DNA of 39,217 nucleotides from Ferrovibrio sp046294345 (GCA_046294345.1 JBKBJT010000035.1:1-39217), one strand, 5' to 3'; shown: positions 6,593 to 15,439, counted from the stretch's first letter. Notes: generated from the sequence alone by a model not told the origin. Numbers and translations are program-made.

Positions 6593-8014
6593 ATGGTGCT
6601 GTATGTCTTCGGCGCCATCGTGCTGCTCGGCGCGGGCACGGTGGGCTGGTATTACATCTACGACCGCTGGATCCAGCGCGATCATGCGATCCGCCGCAAT
6701 TTTCCGATCTACGGCCGCTTCCGCTACATCATGGAGAATCTGGGCGAGTATTTCCGCCAATACTGGTTCACCGCCGACTGGGAGGAACGCCCGTTCAACC
6801 GCCTGACCCGAGCCTGGGTCTATCGCTCGGCCAAGGGCGTGTCGAACTACGTGGCCTTCGGCTCCGAGGTCGATGCCCAACAGCCCGGCCATATCTATTT
6901 CCTGCATTCCGCCTTTCCGGTGAATGACGAGGAAACCGAGGCCTATACCGGCAAATGGATCGGCAAGGACATCGTCGGCAAACCCTACAAGCCGAAAAGC
7001 TTCTTCAACATTTCCGGCATGAGCTACGGCGCGTTGTCGTCGGCCGCGATCACGGCCCTGTCGGAAGGCGCCGCCATGGCCGGCATCTGGCTCGATACCG
7101 GCGAGGGCGGCCTGTCGCCCTATCATCTGAAGGGCGGCTGCGACATCTGCTTCCAAATCGGCACGGCGAAATACGGCGTGCGCGACGGCGATGGCAACCT
7201 TGACGAGGCCAAGCTGCGCAAGGTCGCCGAGATCGAGCAGGTGCGCATGTTCTGCATCAAGCTCAGCCAGGGCGCCAAGCCCGGCCGCGGCGGCATCCTG
7301 CCGGGATCGAAGGTGACGCCGGAAATCGCTGCCATCCGCGGCATCGAGGAAGGCAAGGCCTCGATCTCGCCCAGCCGGCATCGCGACATCACCGACATTC
7401 CTTCGCTGGTGACCTTCATCAACCGCGTGCGCCGCGTGACCGACAAGCCTGTCGGCATCAAGATGGCGGTTGGCAGTTACGATTTCCTCGACGAATTCTT
7501 CGCATATCTGCAGGAGCGGCCAAACGAGGCGCCGGACTTCATCCAGGTCGACGGCGCCGAAGGCGGCACCGGGGCGGCGCCGGCGCCGCTGGCCGATTAT
7601 GTCGGGCAGTCGATCGTGCAGTCGCTACCCCTCGTGGCGCAGCGGCTGCGCGAATACGGCCTGCGCAACCGCATCCGCCTGATCGCCTCGGGCAAGCTGC
7701 TCACGCCCGACAAGGTGGCCTGGGCGATCTGCATGGGTGCTGACTATGTGGTCTCCGCGCGCGGCTATATGTTCGCGCTGGGCTGCATCCAGGCGATGAA
7801 ATGCAATACCGGCCATTGCCCAACCGGCGTGACGTCGAACGATCCGCGTTTCATGCGTGGTCTTGATCCCACCCGCAAGGCGGTACGCGTTGCCAATTAC
7901 GCCAAAGCCGTGCAGCATGACGTGGAGGCCATCGCCCATGCCTGCGGCTGCAAGTCGGTGCGCGACCTGAAGGGCCAGCATGTCCGCGTCAATGGCGGCG
8001 ACATCATCATGTAG
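6593..8014 (+). CDS. Membrane-anchored FMN-binding glutamate synthase family protein
   Basis: This 473-residue protein matches the stand-alone FMN domain of glutamate synthase (the GltB central part, as in archaeal-type GltS). A single hydrophobic helix at residues 3-21 anchors it. The FMN barrel shows NISGMSYGALSS, LDTGEGGLSPYH, the KLSQGAKPGRGG loop, VDGAEGGTGAAP, RLIASGKL and the cysteine-containing CNTGHCPTGVTSNDP. There is no glutamine amidotransferase domain and no gltD beside it, so it may transfer electrons to 2-oxoglutarate imine from another partner, or have a different substrate. The ATG has GGGAGAG upstream. Its 3' end overlaps the convergent eutC by 8 bp. The family is clear; the physiological reaction is not. 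Confidence 0.85.
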   Translation: MVLYVFGAIVLLGAGTVGWYYIYDRWIQRDHAIRRNFPIYGRFRYIMENLGEYFRQYWFTADWEERPFNRLTRAWVYRSAKGVSNYVAFGSEVDAQQPGHIYFLHSAFPVNDEETEAYTGKWIGKDIVGKPYKPKSFFNISGMSYGALSSAAITALSEGAAMAGIWLDTGEGGLSPYHLKGGCDICFQIGTAKYGVRDGDGNLDEAKLRKVAEIEQVRMFCIKLSQGAKPGRGGILPGSKVTPEIAAIRGIEEGKASISPSRHRDITDIPSLVTFINRVRRVTDKPVGIKMAVGSYDFLDEFFAYLQERPNEAPDFIQVDGAEGGTGAAPAPLADYVGQSIVQSLPLVAQRLREYGLRNRIRLIASGKLLTPDKVAWAICMGADYVVSARGYMFALGCIQAMKCNTGHCPTGVTSNDPRFMRGLDPTRKAVRVANYAKAVQHDVEAIAHACGCKSVRDLKGQHVRVNGGDIIM

Positions 8015-8759
8015 ACGTCGGCAGCAGCGCGGCAACGCCGGCCGGATCGAGTTTCAGGCCGATGCCGCTCAGGTTCAGGCGCCGTGCCTCGCGCAGCAGC
8101 CAGAGTAACGTGGCCACAGCCTGATCGTGACTCATGCCATCGGCATGGATGTTGGAGATGCAGTTGCGCTCTGAATCCGCGCGGCCGATATGCGGTGCCC
8201 AGGTGAGGTAGATTCCTAAGCTGTCGGCGACACTGAGACCCGGCCGCTCGCCGATCAGCACGGCCACCGCTTTGGCATTCAGGCAGGCGGCGACATGGTC
8301 GCCCAGCGCCACCCGCGCCTGGCTGGCCAGTATGATCGGTGCGATACGCCAACCTGCCAGCCCCGCTATGCAGCGCTGCAAGACCGGCACGGCATGCGTC
8401 ATCACGGCGCGCGCCGACAGGCCATCGGCGATCACGAAGGCAATATCCCAGTCGTCGGCGTGATCCTTCAGCATTGCGGCCGAGGCATCGTCCAGCCGGC
8501 GGCCAAGATCGGGGCGGCGCAGATAGGTGGCGCGATCCGGTGCCTGGCTGTGCAGCGTCAGGCAGGGCAGGGGCGCGAACCGTTCGGCCAATGCGACGAC
8601 ATCGACGGCGCCATGCACGGCATCACGGGCGCGGCCATGGGCGGCCTGGAATTCCAGCAATGCCGATGTCGGCAATGCATCCCCGCTGCGGCCCAGGCCG
8701 ATACGGGCCCGTGTCGCCTGGCGCCAGCGCGCCCAGATGTCGTTCGTCACGTCATTCAT
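8007..8759 (-). CDS. eutC: Ethanolamine ammonia-lyase light chain
   Basis: The 250-residue protein is the small subunit of the adenosylcobalamin-dependent enzyme that splits ethanolamine into acetaldehyde and ammonia. Recognisable parts are the N-terminal TRARIGLGRSGDALPT, LEFQAAHGRARDAVH, RRPDLGRRL, FVIADGLSA, IGERPGLSVADSLGIYLTW and ERNCISNIH. These include the contacts that form half of the cobalamin pocket. Its start overlaps the eutB stop by 4 bp (ATGA), so the two are translationally coupled. It is shorter than E. coli EutC because the variable N-terminus is reduced, as is common outside the eut microcompartment operons. No eutA reactivase, EutD/E or shell gene is visible nearby. Confidence 0.93.
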   Translation of the reverse strand: MNDVTNDIWARWRQATRARIGLGRSGDALPTSALLEFQAAHGRARDAVHGAVDVVALAERFAPLPCLTLHSQAPDRATYLRRPDLGRRLDDASAAMLKDHADDWDIAFVIADGLSARAVMTHAVPVLQRCIAGLAGWRIAPIILASQARVALGDHVAACLNAKAVAVLIGERPGLSVADSLGIYLTWAPHIGRADSERNCISNIHADGMSHDQAVATLLWLLREARRLNLSGIGLKLDPAGVAALLPTST

Positions 8760-10141
8760 GATGGCGTCAGGCCGGCCAGCCGGCGCTGCACGGCCTGATC
8801 CGGCGGCGGCAGGCGACCGGTTGAATCCAGCATCCCCATGCGGGCGAGCCAGGCCTCGAATTCCGGCGCGGGGCGGAGGTTGAGCAGATGGCGCAGGCCG
8901 AGCACGTCATGGAAGGACAGGCTCTGGTAATTCAGCATCACGTCGTCGGCGCCCGGCACCGCGATCAGGAAATTCACGCCGGCCGTGCCCAGCAGGGTCA
9001 TCAGGCTGTCCATGTCGTCCTGGTCGGCTTCGGCATGGTTAGTGTAACAGACATCCACGCCCATCGGCAGGCCAAGCAGCTTGCCGCAGCAATGGTCTTC
9101 GAGGCCGGCGCGGATGATCTGCTTGGCATCGAACAGGTATTCCGGACCGATGAAGCCGACCACGGTGTTGACCAGTAGCGGCCTGAACGCACGCGCCACC
9201 GCATAGGCGCGCACTTCCAGCGTCTGCTGGTCCACGCCGTGATGGGCATCGGCCGAGAGCGCGCTGCCCTGGCCGGTTTCGAAATACATCACGTTGTCGC
9301 CGACGCTGCCGCGCTTCAGCGTCAGGGCGGCCTCGCGGGCCTCGCGCAGGATGGCGAGGTCGACGCCGAAGCCTTTATTCGCGGCCTCCGTTCCGGCAAT
9401 CGACTGGAACACCAGATCGACGGGCGCGCCGCGTTCGATCATCTGCAGCGTGGCGGTCACATGGGCGAGCACGCAGCTTTGGGTCGGGATATCGAAACGC
9501 TGGCGGATCGCCTCCAGCATCTCCAGCAGACGGATGCCATCGGATACGCTGTCGCTGGCCGGGTTGATGCCGATCACCGCATCGCCGATGCCGAACAGCA
9601 GACCATCCAGCAGGGCGGCGGCGATGCCCTCCGGATCATCGGTGGGATGATTGGGCTGCAGCCGGCTGGCCAGCCGCCCGGGCAGGCCCAGGGTGTTGCG
9701 GAAGGCGGTGACCACCCGACATTTTGCCGCCACGGCGATCAGATCCTGGTTGCGCATCAGCTTGGAGACGGCGGCGACCATCTCAGGCGTCAGGCCCGGC
9801 GCCAGTTTCGCCAATGTCGCGGTATCGGCCTGATAGGAGAGCAGCCAGTCGCGGAATTCGCCGACGGTGAGCGCGGCGACCGGTGCGAAGGCCGCCGCAT
9901 CGTGACTGTCGATGATCAGTCGTGTCACTTCGTCCTGTTCGTAGGGCACGACGGTGTCGTCAAGGAAGCGTCGCAGGGGCAGGTCGGCCAGCGCCAGTTT
10001 TGCGGCCACGCGGCGCTCGTCGCTTTCGGCCGCGATGCCGGCAAGCTGGTCGCCCGAACGCAGGGGCGAGGCGCAGGCCAGCAATGTCTTCAGGTCGGCG
10101 AAGACATGGCGGGTTCCGTTCAGGCTGGCAGCGTAGGGCAT
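8756..10141 (-). CDS. eutB: Ethanolamine ammonia-lyase heavy chain
   Basis: The 461-residue large subunit of ethanolamine ammonia-lyase forms the barrel that binds ethanolamine and carries the radical chemistry started by adenosylcobalamin. Seen in sequence: the N-terminal FADLKTLLACASPLRSGD, GLPGRLASRLQPNHPTDD, the GIGDAVIGINPASDS loop, CVLAHVTATLQMIERG, VFQSIAGTEAANKGFGVD, YFETGQGSALSADAHHGVDQ and VGFIGPEYLF near the end, all typical of EutB. The length equals the family norm. It heads a two-gene operon with eutC and is divergent from the SDR gene; the 103-bp gap should hold both promoters and contains the palindrome ACCGGCCGGT at 10148-10157. I see no strong ribosome binding site. Confidence 0.95.
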   Translation of the reverse strand: MPYAASLNGTRHVFADLKTLLACASPLRSGDQLAGIAAESDERRVAAKLALADLPLRRFLDDTVVPYEQDEVTRLIIDSHDAAAFAPVAALTVGEFRDWLLSYQADTATLAKLAPGLTPEMVAAVSKLMRNQDLIAVAAKCRVVTAFRNTLGLPGRLASRLQPNHPTDDPEGIAAALLDGLLFGIGDAVIGINPASDSVSDGIRLLEMLEAIRQRFDIPTQSCVLAHVTATLQMIERGAPVDLVFQSIAGTEAANKGFGVDLAILREAREAALTLKRGSVGDNVMYFETGQGSALSADAHHGVDQQTLEVRAYAVARAFRPLLVNTVVGFIGPEYLFDAKQIIRAGLEDHCCGKLLGLPMGVDVCYTNHAEADQDDMDSLMTLLGTAGVNFLIAVPGADDVMLNYQSLSFHDVLGLRHLLNLRPAPEFEAWLARMGMLDSTGRLPPPDQAVQRRLAGLTPS

Positions 10142-10244
10142 GATATGACCGGCCGGTAATCAGCAAGAACCATACCAGAGACCTGAAGCCGTTGCATGAC
10201 GGAATGGTTTCCGTGAAGCTGCGGCCAGCGAACAGGAGGCCGAT

Positions 10245-10994
10245 ATGGAACTTGGATTGAAGGGCAAGCGAGTCGTGGTGGCGGGTGGCAGTCGCGGCAT
10301 CGGCCGCTCGATCGCCCTGGCCTTTGCCGGCGAGGGCGCGGATGTATCGATCTGTGCCCGCTCGGAAGGCGCGCTGCGCGAAACCGAGGCGGAACTGAAG
10401 CGCGCCGGTGGCCGGGTGCATGCCGCCACCTGCGACCTAGGCGACGGCGCCGCCGTGCGCGGTTATGTCGAGGCGGCCGCCATGGCATTGGGTGGCATCG
10501 ACATTCTCGTCAACAATGCTTCCGGCTTTGGCCGCACCGATGACGAAGCCGGTTGGGCTGCCTCGATCAATGTCGACCTGATGGGCAGCGTGCGCGCCAG
10601 CCACACCGCCATCCCGCATCTGGAAAAGGCCGGCGGCGGTTGCATCCTCCATATCTCGTCGATCTCGGGCCTGGGTGCCAATGTGCGCACGCCGCCTTAT
10701 GGCGCAGTGAAGGCCGCCCTGATCCAGTACACGCTGACCCAGGCCGCCGCGCTGGCGAAACAGAACATCCGGGTGAACTGCATCGCGCCGGGCTCGATCG
10801 AGTTTCCCGGCGGCGTGTGGGATCAGGCCAAAACCAATAATCCGAAGCTCTACGATGCCATTCTTGGCGGCATTCCCTTCGGTCGCATGGGCACGCCGGA
10901 GGAGGTCGCCAATCTGGCGTTGTTCCTGTGCTCACAGGCGGCGAGCTGGGTCACCGGCCAGACCGTGGCCGTGGATGGCGGCCAGAACCTATAA
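10245..10994 (+). CDS. SDR family oxidoreductase
   Basis: A complete classical short-chain dehydrogenase/reductase of 249 residues. The cofactor motif is G14-GSRGIG-20, followed by ICARSE at the end of the second strand, which suggests NADP(H), then CDL and NNAS (90-93). The catalytic set is S139, Y152 and K156, and the C-terminus has the usual GRMGTPEEVANLALFLCS and TGQTVAVDGG. Substrate cannot be told from sequence. It lies divergent from eutBC and might act on an alcohol or aldehyde linked to ethanolamine use, but that is only a neighbourhood argument. A good ribosome binding site (AGGAGGCC) precedes ATG 10245. The convergent SRAP gene ends 3 bp after its stop codon. Confidence 0.9.
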   Translation: MELGLKGKRVVVAGGSRGIGRSIALAFAGEGADVSICARSEGALRETEAELKRAGGRVHAATCDLGDGAAVRGYVEAAAMALGGIDILVNNASGFGRTDDEAGWAASINVDLMGSVRASHTAIPHLEKAGGGCILHISSISGLGANVRTPPYGAVKAALIQYTLTQAAALAKQNIRVNCIAPGSIEFPGGVWDQAKTNNPKLYDAILGGIPFGRMGTPEEVANLALFLCSQAASWVTGQTVAVDGGQNL

Positions 10995-10997
10995 AAA

Positions 10998-11684
10998 TCA
11001 GGCCACTTTCAGCGCCGGGTTGAGCGGCGCGAAGCATTCCGGCCCATCCACCTTCACGCCGTTGACCACCGGCGTGACGCGGTAGCGCGCCATGCTCTCG
11101 GCCGGATAGGGCTGCATCAGGCGCTGCAGGATGCCGGGCGGCGTGGCCGGGTCGAGCCACAGCGCAAAACGCTCGGGCGGCAGGATCACCGGCATGCGCT
11201 CATGCAGGGGGCTGAGATAGTCGTTGGCGGCCGTGGTGAGGATGGTGAAGCAGTCCTCGCCGCCATAGGCCGGCTCGCTCTGCCACAGGCCGGCAAAGGC
11301 AAACAGACCGCCGCCCTTCAGGCCGATACGCCAAGGTTGCTTCTGGGGTTGTTTGTTCTTCTGGCCTTCAACGAGCTGCCATTCATAGAAACTGTCGGCC
11401 GGCACCAGACAGCGGCGTTTCGCGAAGGCTTCCGCGAAGGTGGGTTTGCTCGCCGCCGTCTCGCTGCGGGCATTGATCAGCGGCGCATTGTTGGGTCCGG
11501 CGAAGCCCCAGCGCAGAGCGGCGAGTTCGCCCTTGCCGGGCGCGGGGCAACGCAGCACAAAACTTTTCTGGGTCGGCGCGATGTTCCAGCGCGGCGCCAG
11601 ATTGGGACGCTGCATCAGCTCATAGGCCTCGAAGAACGAGGCCAGGTCGTCAAGCGATTTGGTCAGGCTGTAACGGCCGCACAT
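10998..11684 (-). CDS. SOS response-associated peptidase (SRAP, YedK/HMCES family)
   Basis: The 228-residue protein starts MCGRYS, placing the catalytic cysteine at position 2 after methionine removal. The Cys forms a stable thiazolidine link with abasic sites in single-stranded DNA and so protects them from breakage. Other family residues seen are N34 in WNIAPTQ, NARSET, the glutamate in ADSFYEW and the histidine in LHERMPVIL. All active-site residues are present and the length is normal. The name comes from frequent proximity to SOS genes; I looked for a GTTC-N7-GTTC box in the 33 bp upstream and saw none, so SOS control is not supported here. It is the last gene before the SnoaL-like gene on the same strand. 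Confidence 0.92.
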   Translation of the reverse strand: MCGRYSLTKSLDDLASFFEAYELMQRPNLAPRWNIAPTQKSFVLRCPAPGKGELAALRWGFAGPNNAPLINARSETAASKPTFAEAFAKRRCLVPADSFYEWQLVEGQKNKQPQKQPWRIGLKGGGLFAFAGLWQSEPAYGGEDCFTILTTAANDYLSPLHERMPVILPPERFALWLDPATPPGILQRLMQPYPAESMARYRVTPVVNGVKVDGPECFAPLNPALKVA

Positions 11685-11717
11685 GCATCCTGCATAGCCG
11701 ATTGCGCCCGAGTCGGG

Positions 11718-12188
11718 CTAGCCGCCAAGATGCGGCTTGGCCTCCGGCCGGGCTTTCAGGGCCGCACCTTCGCGGGAAAGGATTTTCGCCACGCGTTCAG
11801 GCGGAAAGCCGAGATCGAGCAGGGCCGGTCCGGTATTGGCCACCTCGCGGTATTCGGCGATTTGACCATCGCGCAGGGTGTAAATGCCCACGCCTTCGAA
11901 CATCACGCGCCGGCCCTGAGCCTCGGGCAGCAGGGATTTGTAGGAGAAGGTGTAGCGGGCATAGAGCGTTTTGCCGTCGCTGACCGGGTCGTGCAGGTGC
12001 CAGCGGAAATCCTCGGCCGTGCGATAGAACCAGTCGTTCACCAGTTCGGCGATTTTTTCCCGACCCCGGAAGGCGCCGTAGAAGACATCGTGGTAGACGG
12101 CATCCTCGGTAAACAACTGCGCGAAGGCCTTTCCATCGCGTTTCTGCACGGCCTCGCTGAAAGCACGCAACAGGGTTGTGGTGTCCAT
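11718..12188 (-). CDS. SnoaL-like / NTF2-fold protein
   Basis: A 156-residue protein with the NTF2-like cone fold pattern: N-terminal helix with FSEAVQKRDGKAFAQLFTEDAVYHD, the loop FRGREKIAELVNDWF, alternating strands with KTLYARYTFSYKSLL, and VGIYTLRDGQIAEYREVANTG. Members of this superfamily include SnoaL cyclases, ketosteroid isomerase relatives and many uncharacterised proteins; no particular catalytic residue set allows a choice. The start ATG follows AGGAGGAAACG, an almost ideal ribosome binding site. It lies 50 bp behind tupA on the same strand and may be cotranscribed, but nothing ties its function to oxyanion uptake. Confidence 0.8.
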   Translation of the reverse strand: MDTTTLLRAFSEAVQKRDGKAFAQLFTEDAVYHDVFYGAFRGREKIAELVNDWFYRTAEDFRWHLHDPVSDGKTLYARYTFSYKSLLPEAQGRRVMFEGVGIYTLRDGQIAEYREVANTGPALLDLGFPPERVAKILSREGAALKARPEAKPHLGG

Positions 12189-12238
12189 CGTTTCCTCCTG
12201 GTTCCCGAATGGTAGGAGGAAACGACGGAGCCGTAAAC

Positions 12239-13087
12239 TCAGCTGTTCTGGCCGGGCTTGTAGTTCGGGAAGAAGAGCTGCTCGCCGCCGATCTTGTAGG
12301 CGGCGATGGCGTCCTGGCCTTCCTTCGAGGTGAGCCAGTCGATGAAGGCCTTGCCCTCGGCTACCTTCACATGGGCATGTTTGGCCGGGTTCGCCAGCAT
12401 CACGCCATACTGGTTGAACAGCTTCACGTCGCCCTCCACGGCGATCAGCAGGTCGCCGCGGTTCTTGAAGTTCAGCCAGGTGCCGCGGTCGGTGAAGGCA
12501 TAGGCATTCATGGCGCTGGCGGTGTTCAGCGTCGGGCCCATGCCCGAACCGGTCTCGCGATACCAGCCTTCACCCGCCGTCTTCACGTCGATGCCGGCTT
12601 CCTTCCAGATGCGCAGTTCTGCAGCATGGGTGCCCGAGCTGTCGCCGCGCGAGGCAAAGGGCGCTTTGGCTGCGGCGATCTTCCTGTAGGCCCCGACCAC
12701 GTCGCGCGCGCCCTTCACCTTGGCTGGGTCGTTTTTCGGGCCGACGATGACGAAGTCGTTATACATCACCAGGCGGTGGTCGACGCCGAAGCCGGCATCG
12801 ACGAATTTCTTCTCGGCCACCGGGTCATGCACGAAGACTACGTCGGCATCGCCTTTCTCGCCGGTCTTCAGCGCCTGGCCGGTGCCCTGTGCCACCACGC
12901 GCACCTCGATGCCGGTCTTCTCGGTGAAGATCGGCAGGATATGACTGAATAGACCGGACTGCTCGGTGGAGGTGGTGCTGGCCACCACGATGAACTTACC
13001 CGAGGTCTGTACCTGGGCATGAGCAAGGCTGCCGGTGAGGGCGAGAGCAATGCCGGCCACCAGGCCGAGGGCATGTCTGCGCTTCAT
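12239..13087 (-). CDS. tupA: Tungstate/molybdate ABC transporter, substrate-binding protein
   Basis: The 282-residue protein has a signal peptide (MKRRHALGLVAGIALALTGS, cleavage probably after AHA) and is the periplasmic oxyanion receptor of a Tup-type importer. Family marks are VVASTTSTEQSGLF at the mature N-terminus, which contributes anion-binding serine and threonine residues, GDADVVFVHDP, FVIVGPKNDPA, FASRGDSSGTH and GWYRETGSGMG. TupA proteins prefer tungstate over molybdate; which one is used here cannot be settled by reading. It is the last gene of the order tupB-tupC-tupA on the minus strand, with 21 bp to the ATPase gene. GGAGG precedes the ATG. The anion would feed molybdenum or tungsten cofactor enzymes, such as the sulfite dehydrogenase at 32097. 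Confidence 0.92.
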   Translation of the reverse strand: MKRRHALGLVAGIALALTGSLAHAQVQTSGKFIVVASTTSTEQSGLFSHILPIFTEKTGIEVRVVAQGTGQALKTGEKGDADVVFVHDPVAEKKFVDAGFGVDHRLVMYNDFVIVGPKNDPAKVKGARDVVGAYRKIAAAKAPFASRGDSSGTHAAELRIWKEAGIDVKTAGEGWYRETGSGMGPTLNTASAMNAYAFTDRGTWLNFKNRGDLLIAVEGDVKLFNQYGVMLANPAKHAHVKVAEGKAFIDWLTSKEGQDAIAAYKIGGEQLFFPNYKPGQNS

Positions 13088-13108
13088 GAATGCCTCCGTT
13101 TTCTTGCG

Positions 13109-13852
13109 TTACCAGGCAAGATCGCCGTTGAGGAAAGCCTGCGCCGGCGCACTGCGCGGGGCATTGAAGAATTCCGCAACCGGCGTGCGTTCGGCGACGC
13201 GGCCGCGATGCAGGAAGATCACATCACCGGCCAGCCGCCGCGCCTGGCCCAGATCATGGGTGGTCATCACGATCTTGGTGCCGCTGGCGGCGATATCCGC
13301 GATGATGCTTTCCACCTGCCGCGTCGCATTCGGATCCAGCGCGGCGGCGGGTTCGTCCAGGAACAGAATCTGCGGTCCCAGTGCCCAGGCGCGGGCCAGG
13401 GCGAGCCGCTGCTGCTCGCCACCGGAGAGCACGCGGGCCGGGCGCTGGGCCAGTGGCGTGAGGCCGACACGCTCCAGCGCTTCCATGGCGCGGGCGAAGC
13501 GCGTGCCGGCATTCAGGCCGCGCAGCTTCAGGGGAAACAGCACATTGGCCAGCACCGAGCGGCGCAGCAGCACCGGCTTCTGGAATACCATGGCCTGGCC
13601 GAAGCGCAGGCTTTCCGGATTCTGCGCTGCCAAACCCTGCCAGATCACGCGGCCGGCGGTGGGTCGGATCAGGCCGTGGCAGAGCCGCAGCAGCAGGCTC
13701 TTGCCCGCACCGTTCGGCCCCAGCACCAAGGTCGGTGGACCGGGATGGAAGTCCAGGTCGATGCCATGGATCAGCGGCTGGCCATTGATGGCATAGTGCA
13801 CGTTTTCGAGGACCAGCGGCAGAAGCATGGCAGGCGCGTGCATGGCGTGCAT
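13109..13852 (-). CDS. tupC: Tungstate/molybdate ABC transporter, ATP-binding protein
   Basis: The 247-residue ATPase carries Walker A GPNGAGKS, the Q-loop at VFQKPVLL, the ABC signature LSGGEQQRLALARA, Walker B ILFLDEPAAALDP and the switch histidine in MTTHDLGQA. It powers import through TupB. I place the start at ATG 13852, one base after the tupB stop codon, which suggests translational coupling; a longer in-frame extension would run into tupB, and internal ATGs at 13843 and 13831 are alternatives. The C-terminus is short, with no separate regulatory (TOBE) domain, so it looks like the simple Tup type and not ModC. Confidence 0.92.
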   Translation of the reverse strand: MHAMHAPAMLLPLVLENVHYAINGQPLIHGIDLDFHPGPPTLVLGPNGAGKSLLLRLCHGLIRPTAGRVIWQGLAAQNPESLRFGQAMVFQKPVLLRRSVLANVLFPLKLRGLNAGTRFARAMEALERVGLTPLAQRPARVLSGGEQQRLALARAWALGPQILFLDEPAAALDPNATRQVESIIADIAASGTKIVMTTHDLGQARRLAGDVIFLHRGRVAERTPVAEFFNAPRSAPAQAFLNGDLAW

Positions 13853-13853
13853 C

Positions 13854-14561
13854 TCAGGCACCCTGGGCGCGCCGTGCGGCGTTGCCCAGCGTCGTGGCGG
13901 CGGCATTGATGCTGACGGCAATCGCCAAGAGCACGATGCCCAGCGCCATGGCCAGCGCCAGGTCGCCGCGGCTGGTTTCCAGCGAGATCGCGGTCGTCAT
14001 GGTGCGGGTCACGCCGGCAATGTTGCCGCCGACGATGATGATCGCGCCGACCTCGGCGATGGCGCGGCCGAAACCGGCCAGCACGGCGGTGCTCAGGCTG
14101 AAACGGCCATCCCAGAGCAGGGTGGCGATGGCGCCGAGCCGCGTCAGGCCGAGCGAGCGAAGCTGCTCCTCGTATTCGCTCCACAGGTCGGCCACCACCT
14201 GTCGCGACAGGGCCGCGACGATGGGGGTGATCAGCACCACCTGCGCCATCACCATGCCGGCGGCGGTGAACAGCCAGCCGAAGGTGCCGAGCGGGCCGGA
14301 ACGCGAGAGGATGAGGTAGACCACCAGGCCGACCACGACCGGCGGCAGACCCATGCTGGCATTCAGCACCACGATGCAGGCATTGCGGCCGGGAAAACGG
14401 GCCAGTGCGAGGAAGGCACCCAGCGGCAGGCCGATGATGCTGCCGATCACCACGGCGGAAAGACTGACACGCAGCGACAGGCCGATGATGCGCATCAGTT
14501 CGGCATCGAACTGCCAGATCAGGTTCAGGGCGAGATGGAAGGCGTCGGTGATCGTGTTCAC
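13854..14561 (-). CDS. tupB: Tungstate/molybdate ABC transporter, permease
   Basis: This 235-residue inner-membrane protein has about five or six hydrophobic segments and the type I importer permease layout. The cytoplasmic EAA loop that docks on the ATPase is near the C-terminus (GFGRAIAEVGAIIIVGGNIAG). The conserved NASMGLPPVVVGLVVYLILS and EQLRSLGLTRLGAI match TupB-like permeases. It starts at GTG 14561. It heads the operon, and its stop is one base before the tupC start. The 93-bp gap to ccdA (same strand) presumably carries the tup promoter. I found no clear ModE or TunR operator. Confidence 0.9.
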   Translation of the reverse strand: MNTITDAFHLALNLIWQFDAELMRIIGLSLRVSLSAVVIGSIIGLPLGAFLALARFPGRNACIVVLNASMGLPPVVVGLVVYLILSRSGPLGTFGWLFTAAGMVMAQVVLITPIVAALSRQVVADLWSEYEEQLRSLGLTRLGAIATLLWDGRFSLSTAVLAGFGRAIAEVGAIIIVGGNIAGVTRTMTTAISLETSRGDLALAMALGIVLLAIAVSINAAATTLGNAARRAQGA

Positions 14562-14654
14562 GCCACCGACTTAGCGCAGGATGGGATGGCGTCAAAGCGC
14601 CAAGTACTTATTTCCACAGGCGGTTTTGGCGACAAAAAATCTTGTGGCTAAAAC

Positions 14655-15398
14655 TCAGCCGAACTTGGCCAGCCAGGGAAAGACTTCCAGCATGTAGTAG
14701 CTGATCTGGCCCAGACTGTTGGTGAAAATGAGAATGCCGGTGATCACCAGCAGGGCGCCGGCCACGATTTCCACCTTGTGCAGGTGGCGACGGAATTTCT
14801 GCATGAAGCGCATGAAGGGCTTCACGGCCAGCGCCGCCAGCAGGAAGGGGATGCCCAGGCCCAGTGCGTAGGTGGCCAGCAGCGATACGCCATAGCCCAG
14901 CTGGTCGCGGCTGGCGGCCACGGTGAGGATGGTGGCGAGGATCGGGCCCACGCACGGCGTCCAGCCGAAGGCGAAAGCCAGGCCGATCAGATAGGCGCCG
15001 ACGATGTTGGTGGGCCGCTCGGTGGTGTTGATGCGGGCCTCGCGGTAGAGCAGCGGAATCTTCAGCAGCCCCATGTAATGCAGGCCGAAGACTACGATCA
15101 CCGCGCCGGCGATTTTACCGATGATATCGATATTCTCGACGATCAGGCGGTTCAGCGCCGAGGCCGTGGCGCCCATGATGATGAAAACGGTGGAAAAGCC
15201 GATGACAAAGGCCAGCGCCGAGACGAAGACGCGGCGGGTCAGCGCCGGATCGACGCCGTCTTCATTCACCAGCCGGTCCAGCGTGGTCCCGGCGACGAAA
15301 CACAGATAGGCCGGCACCAGCGGCAGCACGCAGGGGCTGAGGAAACTCAGCAGGCCCGCGCCGGCGGCGGCGGCATAGGAAACGTCAAGACCACCCAT
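14655..15398 (-). CDS. ccdA: Cytochrome c biogenesis protein CcdA
   Basis: This 247-residue protein has the six-helix CcdA/DsbD-beta pattern. The two redox cysteines are in FLSPCVLPLVPAYL of the first helix and in FGWTPCVGPILATIL of the fourth. CcdA carries reducing equivalents from cytoplasmic thioredoxin across the membrane to periplasmic thiol proteins, for example those that keep apocytochrome c or other cysteine proteins reduced. It follows the TsuA-type gene by 41 bp on the same strand. CcdA is often paired with sulfur oxidation or thiosulfate genes, where it reduces periplasmic sulfur carriers, so a role with the neighbouring sulfur module is likely, as is service to the c-type cytochrome at 33452. 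Confidence 0.93.
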   Translation of the reverse strand: MGGLDVSYAAAAGAGLLSFLSPCVLPLVPAYLCFVAGTTLDRLVNEDGVDPALTRRVFVSALAFVIGFSTVFIIMGATASALNRLIVENIDIIGKIAGAVIVVFGLHYMGLLKIPLLYREARINTTERPTNIVGAYLIGLAFAFGWTPCVGPILATILTVAASRDQLGYGVSLLATYALGLGIPFLLAALAVKPFMRFMQKFRRHLHKVEIVAGALLVITGILIFTNSLGQISYYMLEVFPWLAKFG

Positions 15399-15439
15399 GA
15401 TCGGTATTCACTCCCGGCGGTTGGGCCGCCGGTGGAATG

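Noticed and set aside
10998..11717. SOS control of the SRAP gene
   Set aside because: I looked for GTTC-N7-GTTC in the short upstream gap and did not find it.
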